Positions 1 to 6,062 of a stretch of DNA of 11,371 nucleotides are shown in pieces. The stretch comes from JBBQNY01 sp038221545 (GTDB lineage Bacteria; Pseudomonadota; Gammaproteobacteria; Xanthomonadales; Ahniellaceae). Where the stretch lies: positions 1-11,371 of the forward strand of contig JBBRIE010000087.1 in the NCBI GenBank assembly GCA_038221545.1, in the 5' to 3' direction. Every line of letters begins with the position of its first letter. Within the stretch, counting starts at the first letter, position 1. The notes under the pieces are model-generated. The model made no database searches, was not told where the DNA came from, and saw nothing but the letters and a program-made list of their open reading frames with translations. A program made the translations under genes and the position numbers.

Positions 1-146
1 CCTTCATCCGGCAGAACCCGCAGGTGCCGGTGCTGGTCGCCGGCGATGGCGGCAGCAACTACGACACCGTGTACCAGGCGATGGTGATCCTGCAGCAGGC
101 GGGCGCGCCGCGCGTCGGCCTCATGAGCCAGCCGCTCGAACAATGA
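1..146 (+). CDS. tolR: TolR C-terminal end (partial, 5' end outside window)
   Basis: The frame starting at base 3 encodes 47 residues and a TGA stop. It reads as the end of an ExbD/TolR protein: the stretch NPQVPVLVAGDGGSNYDTV, then an amphipathic helix (QAMVILQQAGAPRVGLMS) matches the periplasmic domain of that family. TolR is an inner-membrane protein that works with TolQ as a proton-driven stator energising TolA. The family call rests on this short tail plus its place directly before tolA. The 73-bp gap to tolA has a weak inverted repeat (CGAACC at 164-169, GGTTCG at 178-183) and no other gene. ExbD of a TonB system would look similar, but the tolA-tolB-pal context settles it. Confidence 0.88.
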   Translation, partial: FIRQNPQVPVLVAGDGGSNYDTVYQAMVILQQAGAPRVGLMSQPLEQ

Positions 147-219
147 GGGCGCGGACGATCTTGCGAACCGGGACCGCGGTTCGAGTGTCGATGCGTCGTC
201 GCCAGGGTTCGCTGACCCG

Positions 220-1125
220 ATGAAGGCCGAGCAGACCCGATCGCTGCAGCAACCCGCGCCGGTGCGTTCGCAGGCGCGCGCGTTCGCATGGTCGCTGGCG
301 GTGCACGTGGTCGTGGTGGGCCTGTTGTTCGTTGGGCTCAAGTGGACCGAGTCCGAAAAGCCGCTGAGCGTCGCGGGCCCCGTGATCGAGGCGTCGCTGG
401 TCATCGATCCGGATGCCGTGAAGGCGCCGCCGGCGTCGAAACCCAAGCCGAAGCCGAAGCCGCCCAAGCCCAAACCGCCGGCGCCGAAGCCCGAGCCGAC
501 GCCGCCGGAACCCGATCCGGTGGAGGATCCGACGCCGCCGCGCGCGGAGGATCCGCGCGACCAGCAACTCGTCGATGAGCTCGGCCTGCTGGAGCAGGAG
601 GAACTCGAGCGCGAACAGGAAGAGATGCGGCGCCGCGAGCAGATCGAACTCGAGGCGATCGAGCGGATGGAGCGCGAACGCCGCGAGCAGGATCGCGCGC
701 GCGAACGCGACGAGCAGATCGAGGACATCGAGCGCGAACGGCGCGAGGCGGAGGAGCGCCGCATGGAAGATCTGCTGGAGCAGGAGCGGGCCGAGCAGTC
801 CGAAGCCCAGCCGCGTCCGGGCAACGAAGGCGTCGACGAATCGCTGCTCGCCCAGTACGCGATGGCGTTGAGCCAGGTGATCGAGACCAACTGGACCCGC
901 CCGGACACCGTGCCGCTCGGCATGAAGTGCAAGATCGTGATCATCCAGGCCCCGGGCGGCGAAGTCGTGGGCGCCCGCGTGGATCCGAGTTGTCCCTACG
1001 ACGACATCGGCCGTCGATCCCTCGAAGCCGCGGTCATGAGGGCTTCGCCGCTCCCCTACGACGGTTTCGAGGACGTGTTCAACCCTCAACTTAATCTCAC
1101 GTTTACACCCGACGACCGATACTGA
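220..1125 (+). CDS. tolA: TolA, energy-transducing envelope protein of the Tol-Pal system
   Basis: This 301-residue protein has the three-part TolA plan. Residues about 22-42 form one membrane helix, which holds the S25-x3-H29 pair that in TolA/TonB proteins contacts the TolQ/TolR motor. Residues about 68-103 are a Pro/Lys/Glu-rich spacer. Residues about 110-190 are an Arg/Glu-rich helix or coiled coil. From about 205 to the end lies the globular C-terminal domain, with Cys237 and Cys258 placed to form the disulfide seen in TolA domain III. By family knowledge TolA couples the proton motive force to release of Pal/TolB during cell division and binds group A colicins and phage proteins. ATG 220 is the only ATG/GTG/TTG in this frame after the tolR stop. 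The spacer is Pro/Lys- and Glu/Arg-based rather than the Ala/Lys-rich type of E. coli. Confidence 0.95.
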   Translation: MKAEQTRSLQQPAPVRSQARAFAWSLAVHVVVVGLLFVGLKWTESEKPLSVAGPVIEASLVIDPDAVKAPPASKPKPKPKPPKPKPPAPKPEPTPPEPDPVEDPTPPRAEDPRDQQLVDELGLLEQEELEREQEEMRRREQIELEAIERMERERREQDRARERDEQIEDIERERREAEERRMEDLLEQERAEQSEAQPRPGNEGVDESLLAQYAMALSQVIETNWTRPDTVPLGMKCKIVIIQAPGGEVVGARVDPSCPYDDIGRRSLEAAVMRASPLPYDGFEDVFNPQLNLTFTPDDRY

Positions 1126-1170
1126 CGCCCGCGGCAACCGCCCGCTCCGCGAACCAAGGCAAAACAAAGC

Positions 1171-2487
1171 ATGCACAAGTTCATCGCCACACTCCTGCTG
1201 GGTCTCCTGGGCTGCGCGCAGGCACTGGCCCAGGGCCAGGGCCTCGACATCGAAATCGTGGGCGGTACCCCGTCCGCGCTGCCGATCGCCATTGTCCCGT
1301 TCGCCAACGAGTCCAATGCGCTGCCGCCGGACACGGACATGGCCGCGGTGATCTCGGCGGATCTCAACCGCACGGGCCAGTTCCGGTCGCTGCCGCGCCA
1401 GGACATCATCGAATCGCCGTCGACCGGCGGCGACATCCGCTTCGACACGTGGCGCATGCTCAAGCAGGACTTTCTGGTGGTGGGCCGGCTGGTCGACGGA
1501 GAGGCCGGCACCTACCGGATCGAGTTCGAGCTGCATGATGTCGCGCGGCGGCAGCGACTGCTGGGCCTCGCGCTGTCCGCACGCTCGGGCGACCTGCGCA
1601 GCGCCTCGCACCAGATCGCGGACCTCGTCTACGAAAAGATCACCGGGGTGCCTGGTGCATTCTGGACGCGCATCGCCTACATCACCGACAACCGGGTCGC
1701 GGGCGACAACCGCCGCTACAACCTCATGATCGCGGACTCCGATGGCTTCAATCCCCAGAGCCTGCGCGCGTCACCGCACCCCTTCATGTCCCCGGCATGG
1801 TCGCCGGACGGCCGCCGCATCGCCTATGTCAACTTCGAGCGCGGCAATTCCTCGATCTACGTGCAGGAAATCGCCACCGGCGCGCAGCAGGTGGTGGCCT
1901 CGTTCCGGGGCATCAACGGCGCGCCCGCCTTCTCGCCGGATGGCTCGAAGCTGGCCATGGCGCTGTCGATGTCGGGGAATCTCGAGATCTACGTGATGGA
2001 CCTCGCGTCCCGCCGGACCACGCAGATCACCAACCAGTCTTCCATTGACACCGAGCCGCAATGGTCGCCGGACGGGCAGTCCATCTACTTCACGTCCGAC
2101 CGGGGCGGCAAGCCACAGATCTACCAGGTGTCGGCCAGCGGCGGCTCGCCCTCTCGCCTGACCTTCAACGGCGAATACAACTCGCGCGTCTCGGTCAGTT
2201 ACGACGGCAAGCGATTCGCGGTGGCACAGGGCGCGCGGAATGTGTATCGTATCGGGGTTTTGGACCGCACTCGTGGCGGCGCCGGCGAGATGGATCTCAT
2301 CTCTCCCGGGCGCGTGGACGAGTCGCCCAGCTTCGCGCCGAATGCCAGCATGATCCTTTATGCCGCGCGCGAGGGCGGTCGCGGGGTGCTGTATTCGGTT
2401 TCGACGGACGGTCGGGTACGACAACGCCTGGTGCTGGCGAGCGGCGACGCGCGCGAGCCGGCCTGGTCGCCGCGCCGGCTACGCTGA
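1171..2487 (+). CDS. tolB: TolB, periplasmic beta-propeller of the Tol-Pal system
   Basis: This 438-residue protein has the usual TolB length. It starts with a Sec signal peptide (residues 1-20, ending ALA before Q21). The N-terminal alpha/beta domain follows, to about residue 165. Then comes a six-bladed propeller with PD40-type repeats: WSPDGRRIAYV near 209, FSPDGSKLAMA near 253, WSPDGQSIYFT near 297, a shorter SYDGKRFAVAQ near 344, FAPNASMILYA near 387, and a closing EPAWSPRRLR at the C terminus. TolB binds Pal through the propeller and TolA through its mature N terminus, shuttling Pal off peptidoglycan. ATG 1171 lies 45 bp after tolA with an AAGG about 11 nt upstream. No defect is visible. 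Confidence 0.97.
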   Translation: MHKFIATLLLGLLGCAQALAQGQGLDIEIVGGTPSALPIAIVPFANESNALPPDTDMAAVISADLNRTGQFRSLPRQDIIESPSTGGDIRFDTWRMLKQDFLVVGRLVDGEAGTYRIEFELHDVARRQRLLGLALSARSGDLRSASHQIADLVYEKITGVPGAFWTRIAYITDNRVAGDNRRYNLMIADSDGFNPQSLRASPHPFMSPAWSPDGRRIAYVNFERGNSSIYVQEIATGAQQVVASFRGINGAPAFSPDGSKLAMALSMSGNLEIYVMDLASRRTTQITNQSSIDTEPQWSPDGQSIYFTSDRGGKPQIYQVSASGGSPSRLTFNGEYNSRVSVSYDGKRFAVAQGARNVYRIGVLDRTRGGAGEMDLISPGRVDESPSFAPNASMILYAAREGGRGVLYSVSTDGRVRQRLVLASGDAREPAWSPRRLR

Positions 2488-2514
2488 ACGGCAACCTTGC
2501 GCAGGACTGCCGCA

Positions 2515-2546
2515 ATGACCGCACGACGCTTCCAGACCATTAGAAT
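2515..2546 (+). promoter_or_regulatory. Candidate promoter for pal in the tolB-pal gap
   Basis: The 98-bp gap between tolB and pal holds TAGAAT at 2541-2546, a five-of-six match to a sigma70 -10 box in an otherwise G+C-rich region. The best -35-like hexamer is ATGACC at 2515-2520 (four of six), but the spacer would be 20 bp, longer than the usual 17. An A/T-rich run with seven T (2555-2561) follows. Pal is abundant and often has its own promoter inside tol operons, which makes a promoter here plausible. The long spacer keeps the call weak. Confidence 0.3.
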
Positions 2547-2585
2547 TCATTGCCTTTTTTTCGACCATCCCAAGGGGACCGCATC

Positions 2586-3104
2586 ATGAACACCACCACC
2601 CGCCTGCTGCTCGTGGCGCTGCTTGCCACCAGCGTCGTCGCCTGCGCCAAGAAGACCAAGCCCGAAATGATGGACGACGGCATGGCTGGCCGCGACACAC
2701 CTGTCGAAACGACCCCGGTTCCGGACGACGGTATGTACGGCCCGGACGACCTCGACAGCGACTCCTGCCTGCGCCAGCGCGTCGTGTACTTCGATTACGA
2801 CCAGGCCGACGTGCGCGGTGAAGCGGGCGCCATCCTGGCCTGCCACGCCAAGTACCTGAAAGATCGCCCGAGCGCGATGATGACGCTGGGCGGCCATGCC
2901 GACGAGCGCGGTTCGCGCGAGTACAACCTGGGCCTCGGCGAGCGTCGCGGCAACGCGGTCAGCTCCGCGCTGATGGCGCAGGGCGGTTCGGGTTCGCAGA
3001 TCAACGTGGTGAGCTACGGCGAAGAGCAGGGCACCTGCTCGGATACGAGCGAGGATTGCTGGGCGAAGAATCGTCGCGTCGAGATCTCCTACACCGCCAG
3101 GTAA
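2586..3104 (+). CDS. pal: Pal, peptidoglycan-associated outer-membrane lipoprotein
   Basis: This 172-residue lipoprotein has a signal peptide ending in the lipobox VVAC, with Cys20 as the lipidated residue and Ala21 next, so outer-membrane sorting is expected. An acidic Pro/Thr linker (about 26-58) leads to an OmpA-like peptidoglycan-binding domain (about 62-172). That domain has the hallmark GHADERGSREYN and LGERR stretches; Asp106 and Arg121 are the expected diaminopimelate-contacting pair. The SD AAGGGG (2572-2577) sits 8 nt before ATG 2586. A TTG at 2550 in the same frame would bury the signal peptide, so I reject it as the start. Beyond Cys20 the mature protein has four cysteines (61, 86, 151, 158), of which 151 and 158 flank a short loop before NRR. 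Confidence 0.96.
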   Translation: MNTTTRLLLVALLATSVVACAKKTKPEMMDDGMAGRDTPVETTPVPDDGMYGPDDLDSDSCLRQRVVYFDYDQADVRGEAGAILACHAKYLKDRPSAMMTLGGHADERGSREYNLGLGERRGNAVSSALMAQGGSGSQINVVSYGEEQGTCSDTSEDCWAKNRRVEISYTAR

Positions 3105-3124
3105 TCGGCGGTCGGGACGTTCGA

Positions 3125-3145
3125 CCCCCGCGCCTGGCGCGGGGG
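3125..3145. repeat. Perfect G+C palindrome just after pal
   Basis: CCCCCGCGCC at 3125-3134 is followed by a single T and its exact complement GGCGCGGGGG at 3136-3145, so the transcript can fold a very stable hairpin (in practice 7-8 bp with a short loop). It begins 20 nt after the pal stop. There is no T-run after it, so it is not a classic intrinsic terminator. It could attenuate transcription into cpoB or protect the 3' end of pal mRNA. Confidence 0.6.
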
Positions 3146-3157
3146 TGCCTCAGAGTT

Positions 3158-3186
3158 CCGCCCCCGCCGCTGTGCGGAGGGGGCGG
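3158..3186. repeat. Second hairpin between pal and cpoB
   Basis: CCGCCCCC (3158-3165) pairs with GGGGGCGG (3179-3186), and inside it CCGC (3167-3170) pairs with GCGG (3174-3177) around a TGT loop, leaving one G-A mismatch. This gives 12 base pairs 12 nt after the first palindrome. No T-run follows. The pair of hairpins fills most of the 126-bp pal-cpoB gap and could act as an RNA stability or partial-termination element; its shape also fits a dispersed REP-like repeat. Confidence 0.55.
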
Positions 3187-3230
3187 CGCGCGCCAGGGAT
3201 CCCATTCCACGATTCGCATCGAGTAGAACA

Positions 3231-4139
3231 ATGAATGGTCTGCGGTTGGCAAGCATCTTCGCGGCGGCCCTGGTGGCCGCCGTTGTCGTTTTCCCCAGCA
3301 TCGCCCCTGCCCAGGACGGCAGGTTGAGTCTCGCCGAGCGGGTGGCGCGGATGGAACAGCAGTTGTAGGGCCAGCAGGGCGGAGCGACGCTCGAGCAGTT
3401 GAACCGGATCAGCGAATTGCAGACCGAGGTGCGCGAATTGCGCGGCGTGGTCGAGCAGCAGCAGTTCGAGATCGAGAATTTGAAGAAGCGGGCGCGTGAC
3501 CAGCTGGCAATCGACTCGCGCCTGGGTCGCATCGGCGCCGATCCCGGCTCCGCCGCGGCCGCGGCGGCCGCCGCCGGAGATGAGGGCGCGCCGCCTTATT
3601 CGACCGATTCCCGGCAGGGCTTCCAGGACGTCGAGCCTGCGGGCGATGGCTACGGCGCGCGCAGCGCACCGCGCGACCGGCGTCCGCCGAGCGACGCGAT
3701 CGATGTGGTTCCGGTTCCGGCGCCGCCGCCGGGCGGGGTCGCGAGCACTGGCGAGAAGGCGGAATACGATGCGGCGCGAGCGCTGCTCGACGCCGGCCAG
3801 TATGCAAGCGCCGCACGCTCGTTTGCGGAATTCGTGCGCGTCCATCCCGACGGGGAGTTGACGGCCAACGCGATGTACTGGCTTGGCGAGTCGTACTACG
3901 TGACCCAGAACTTCCAGATCTCGCTCGATACCTTCCGCGATCTCGTCGCGCGCTTCCCCGACAGCAACAAGGTCGCCGATGCAATGCTCAAGATCGGTTA
4001 CTGCCATTTCGAGCTGCAGCAGTTCGACGATGCCGAAGTCGCGTTGAACGAGGTGATCTCGCGCTATCCGGAGACCACCGTCGCGCGACTGGCGCAGGGC
4101 CGACTGCGCGCACTTCGGACCGAGCGCGGCGCGCGCTAG
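3231..4139 (+). pseudogene. cpoB: CpoB (YbgF) reading frame interrupted by an in-frame amber codon
   Basis: Read from ATG 3231, the frame gives a signal peptide (1-27, ending APA before QDG). It then gives the start of a coiled coil (LAERVARMEQQL), a TAG at codon 46 (3366-3368), and continues in the same frame without shift. The rest of the coiled coil runs to about residue 95, then an Ala/Gly/Pro-rich linker, and tetratricopeptide repeats from about residue 178 (YDAARALLDAGQYASAARSF, AMYWLGESYYV, AMLKIGYCHFELQQFDDAE) to the TAG stop at 4137-4139. CpoB is the periplasmic Tol-associated protein that coordinates peptidoglycan synthesis by PBP1B with outer-membrane constriction. The context CAG CAG TTG TAG GGC CAG CAG suggests a single C-to-T change from a Gln codon. 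Restart at TTG 3399 would lack a signal peptide. A sequencing error is a real alternative; total length (302 codons) is otherwise normal. Confidence 0.88.
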
Positions 4140-4253
4140 CCGCCACGCTGGTCCCCTCGATACGCCGGCGCGAGATCGACTCGCACGGGTCCTCTTGCCG
4201 CCGGAAGCGGAAGCGGTGGCTGCGTGGGACGCGAACCAGGAAAAGGAATCGAC
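4140..4253. other. Non-coding first part of the cpoB-queE gap
   Basis: I see no gene in these bases. A weak hairpin is possible (GCCGCC at 4197-4202 with GGTGGC at 4215-4220), without a T-run. An SD-like AGGAAAAGGA run at 4238-4247 precedes a short frame described separately. I found no recognisable preQ1 riboswitch pattern here, although queE and queC follow. Confidence 0.4.
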
Positions 4254-4325
4254 GTGCAGCGCAAGCCACGATCCAGGCGACTCACGCGCCTCGAGCCCGA
4301 TTCCGTCCGGACTCTCCCGGCATGA
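4254..4325 (+). CDS. Possible 23-codon leader peptide coupled to queE
   Basis: A GTG at 4254 lies 6 nt after a purine-rich SD (AGGAAAAGGA, 4238-4247), which is better than any SD in front of queE. The frame encodes an Arg-rich 23-residue peptide (VQRKPRSRRLTRLEPDSVRT, then LPA) and ends in a TGA that overlaps the queE ATG as ATGA (4322-4325). Such overlap would allow translational coupling, with ribosomes finishing the leader and restarting on queE. I do not recognise the peptide and it could be chance: short frames are easy to find in G+C-rich DNA. The SD could also be a remnant of an older gene start. Confidence 0.25.
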   Translation: MQRKPRSRRLTRLEPDSVRTLPA

Positions 4326-5029
4326 TCGAGCGCACGCACATACCCGACAGCGCCCCCGATCCCGTCGATGGCGCCGGGATGCAAGTCGCGGAGCGGCTGC
4401 GGATCACCGAGATCTTCCACTCGCTGCAAGGCGAGGCGCGATCGGTCGGCTGGCCCACCGTGTTCGTGCGCCTGACCGGCTGTCCGCTGCGCTGCACCTA
4501 CTGCGATACCGCGTATGCGTTCCACGGTGGCGAGTGGCGGACGGTCGACGAGATCGTCGAACAGGTCGGCGCGTTCGGCGCGAGACACGTCTGCGTCACG
4601 GGCGGCGAGCCGCTCGCGCAGAAGCGCTGCATCGGCCTGCTGCAGCGGCTCTGCGATGAGGGATTCCGGGTTTCGCTCGAAACCGGTGGCGCGCACGACA
4701 TCGAGCCGGTGGATGCGCGCGTCGCGCGCGTCGTCGATCTCAAGACGCCGGCGTCTGGCGAGAGCGCGCGCAATCGCTGGGAGAACATTCCGTTGTTGAC
4801 GCCTGACGACCAGGTCAAGTTCGTGGTTTGCGACCGCGCGGACTACGAATGGGCGCGCGCCACGATTGCGGAGTACGCGCTCACCGGGCGCTGCGAAGTG
4901 CTGCTGTCACCAAGCCATGGCCAGTTGCCCGCCGCCGAACTCGCGCAATGGATCCTCGACGACCGGCTGGACGTGCGCTTCCAGATGCAACTCCACAAGC
5001 AACTCTGGGGCGAGGCGCAGGGTCGATGA
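4322..5029 (+). CDS. queE: QueE, 7-carboxy-7-deazaguanine synthase (radical SAM)
   Basis: This 235-residue protein has the radical SAM motif CX3CX2C (Cys54, Cys58, Cys61 in CPLRCTYC) that binds the [4Fe-4S] cluster, and the GGEP motif (94-97) that contacts S-adenosylmethionine. The early FHSLQGEA and WPTVFVRLTG stretches are typical of QueE. The enzyme contracts the ring of 6-carboxytetrahydropterin to 7-carboxy-7-deazaguanine, the substrate of QueC, in the cytoplasm. Its last base overlaps queC (ATGA, 5026-5029). ATG 4322 gives a 20-residue N-terminal lead before a second in-frame ATG at 4379, which begins MQVAERLRITEIFHSLQGEA and is closer to where family members start. Neither has a strong SD, so the start is uncertain. 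Confidence 0.94.
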   Translation: MIERTHIPDSAPDPVDGAGMQVAERLRITEIFHSLQGEARSVGWPTVFVRLTGCPLRCTYCDTAYAFHGGEWRTVDEIVEQVGAFGARHVCVTGGEPLAQKRCIGLLQRLCDEGFRVSLETGGAHDIEPVDARVARVVDLKTPASGESARNRWENIPLLTPDDQVKFVVCDRADYEWARATIAEYALTGRCEVLLSPSHGQLPAAELAQWILDDRLDVRFQMQLHKQLWGEAQGR

Positions 5030-5799
5030 GCTCGATTGACGGAATCGCGTCTGACCCCATCGAGGCCGCGGCCCCGCAGCGGGCGGTCGTGCTCCTTTCC
5101 GGCGGCATGGACTCGGCGGTGTCCCTGGCCATCGCGCGCGAGCGCGGCTACACCTGCCATGCGCTGAGCCTCGCCTACGGTCAGCGGCATGGGGTCGAAC
5201 TCGAGGCGGCGGCGCGCGTCGCGAGCGTGATGGGTGCAGTCGAGCACAAGGTCCTCGCGCTCGACCTGAGGGCGTTTGGCGGATCCGCGCTCACCGCGGA
5301 CATCGCGGTGCCGGATCACGTAACCGCAGCGGTGCCGTCGGGTCAGCCTTCCGCGCCATCGTCCGGTTCCCACGTCGACGACGAACACATCCCGGTGACG
5401 TACGTACCTGCGCGCAATACCATCATGTTATCGCTGGCGCTCGGTTGGGCCGAGGTCCTCGACGCGCGCGCCATCTTCCTGGGCGTCAACGCGGTCGACT
5501 ATTCGGGCTATCCCGATTGCCGCCCGCAGTTCATCGCCGCGTTCGAACAGCTGGCGCAGCTGGCGACACGCGCCGGCGTCGAAGGCCACGGGATCGCCAT
5601 CGAGGCACCGCTGCTGTCGATGTCGAAGGCGGAAATCGTGCGCGAGGGATTGCGCCTCGGCGTGGACTTCGCGGACACCATCACCTGCTACAGCGCGGAT
5701 GCGTTTGGACGTGCGTGTGGGCGTTGCGACGCTTGCGCATTGCGCCGTGAGGGCTTCGCCGGCGCGGGCGTTGAAGACACAACCCGCTACGCTGGGTGA
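5026..5799 (+). CDS. queC: QueC, 7-cyano-7-deazaguanine (preQ0) synthase
   Basis: This 257-residue protein converts 7-carboxy-7-deazaguanine, ATP and ammonia to preQ0, the precursor of queuosine in tRNAs with GUN anticodons. It shows the PP-loop SGGMDS (25-30), YGQRH (51-55), VPARN (127-131) and the zinc site C221-X9-C231-X2-C234-X2-C237, followed by ALRREGF. The start ATG 5026 overlaps the queE stop by 4 nt; the frame is open upstream inside queE, but conserved sequence begins only after 5026. A Pro/Ser-rich stretch (about 97-120) makes the loop before VPARN longer than in E. coli QueC, so the protein exceeds the usual 220-230 residues. The last codons (CGC TAC GCT GGG) are part of a small palindrome. 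Confidence 0.96.
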   Translation: MSSIDGIASDPIEAAAPQRAVVLLSGGMDSAVSLAIARERGYTCHALSLAYGQRHGVELEAAARVASVMGAVEHKVLALDLRAFGGSALTADIAVPDHVTAAVPSGQPSAPSSGSHVDDEHIPVTYVPARNTIMLSLALGWAEVLDARAIFLGVNAVDYSGYPDCRPQFIAAFEQLAQLATRAGVEGHGIAIEAPLLSMSKAEIVREGLRLGVDFADTITCYSADAFGRACGRCDACALRREGFAGAGVEDTTRYAG

Positions 5800-5803
5800 T
5801 GCC

Positions 5804-5836
5804 GCGGGAAAGCGGGCTACGTCGCGGTTGTCCCGC
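5804..5836. repeat. Imperfect palindrome after queC
   Basis: GCGGGA (5804-5809) pairs with TCCCGC (5831-5836) around a 21-nt loop containing AGCGGGCTACG. It starts five bases after the queC stop. The AAGCGG(G)CTACG core recurs in the better hairpin at 5867-5894, and GCTACGCTGGGT occurs at the very end of queC, which suggests related short repeats. No T-run follows, so I do not call it a terminator. Confidence 0.35.
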
Positions 5837-5866
5837 AGGGCCGTCATACCTAAACTTGCCGGCCGC

Positions 5867-5894
5867 GCGCGCGAAGCGGCTACGCTCCGCGCGC
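5867..5894. repeat. Strong palindrome between queC and tRNA-Lys
   Basis: GCGCGCG (5867-5873) pairs with CGCGCGC (5888-5894), and inside it AGCG (5875-5878) pairs with CGCT (5883-5886) around a GCTA tetraloop, with one A-C mismatch: 11 base pairs in total. It ends 17 nt before the mature tRNA 5' end. It could end queC transcription, be a processing signal for a queC-tRNA co-transcript, or be a dispersed palindromic repeat. No T-run follows it. Confidence 0.55.
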
Positions 5895-5911
5895 AAGCCC
5901 GCAACACGAAT

Positions 5912-5986
5912 GGGTCGTTAGCTCAGTGGTAGAGCTGCGGACTTTTAATCCGTAGGTCGCTGGTTCGAATCCAGCACGACCCACCA
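5912..5986 (+). tRNA. tRNA-Lys with anticodon UUU
   Basis: The 75-nt gene folds as a complete cloverleaf. The acceptor stem is GGGTCGT/ACGACCC, the D arm is GCTC/GAGC with loop AGTGGTA, and the anticodon arm is GCGGA/TCCGT with loop CTTTTAA (anticodon TTT at 5944-5946). The T arm is GCTGG/CCAGC with loop TTCGAAT, then discriminator A and an encoded CCA (5984-5986). It decodes AAA and AAG. It is not a queuosine-modified tRNA, so its nearness to queE and queC is not functional in that sense. In Pseudomonas aeruginosa a tRNA-Lys also follows queC and serves as an integration site for large genomic islands such as PAPI-1. No clear promoter is seen just upstream. Confidence 0.97.
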
Positions 5987-6011
5987 TTCGTCGCAGCTGC
6001 ACCAACTCCCG

Positions 6012-6062
6012 GCGGACTCAATCCGTAGGTCGCTGGTTCGAATCCAGCACGACCCACCATTC
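6012..6062 (+). repeat. Direct repeat of the tRNA-Lys 3' portion (att-like)
   Basis: Bases 6020-6062 repeat 5947-5989 exactly over 43 bp: the 3' side of the anticodon arm, variable loop, T arm, acceptor 3' strand, CCA and three following bases. The match continues upstream as GCGGACT (6012-6018) after replacing TTT with C, which removes the anticodon. No tRNA 5' half precedes the copy, so it is not a second gene. tRNA 3' ends are standard attB cores for tyrosine integrases, and integration regenerates such a partial copy at the far end of the element. Here only 30 bp separate the copies and no integrase is present, so this looks like a scar or a tandem att site rather than an occupied one. 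Confidence 0.8.

Noticed and set aside
121..1611. 496-codon open frame on the minus strand
   Set aside because: It is antisense to tolA and the first part of tolB; its low-complexity Arg/Leu text mirrors the Lys/Pro/Glu codons of TolA.
2555..2561. Seven-T run as a terminator after tolB
   Set aside because: No hairpin precedes it, so it is not an intrinsic terminator.
2550..2585. TTG start for pal
   Set aside because: It adds 12 residues before a normal lipoprotein signal peptide; ATG 2586 has a good SD at 8 nt.
4140..4321. preQ1 riboswitch upstream of queE
   Set aside because: I found no matching small hairpin with an A-rich tail near the start codon.
4828..5025. Long N-terminal extension of queC
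   Set aside because: It runs inside queE in another frame and shows no conserved sequence; ATG 5026 gives the usual ATGA overlap.
5856..5886. tRNA-Lys promoter (TTGCCG with TACGCT)
   Set aside because: The spacer would be 19 bp and the -10 has only the outer bases; the region is better explained by the palindrome at 5867-5894.
6012..6062. Second tRNA-Lys gene
   Set aside because: The copy has no 5' acceptor strand or D arm and has lost the anticodon, so it cannot be a functional tRNA.
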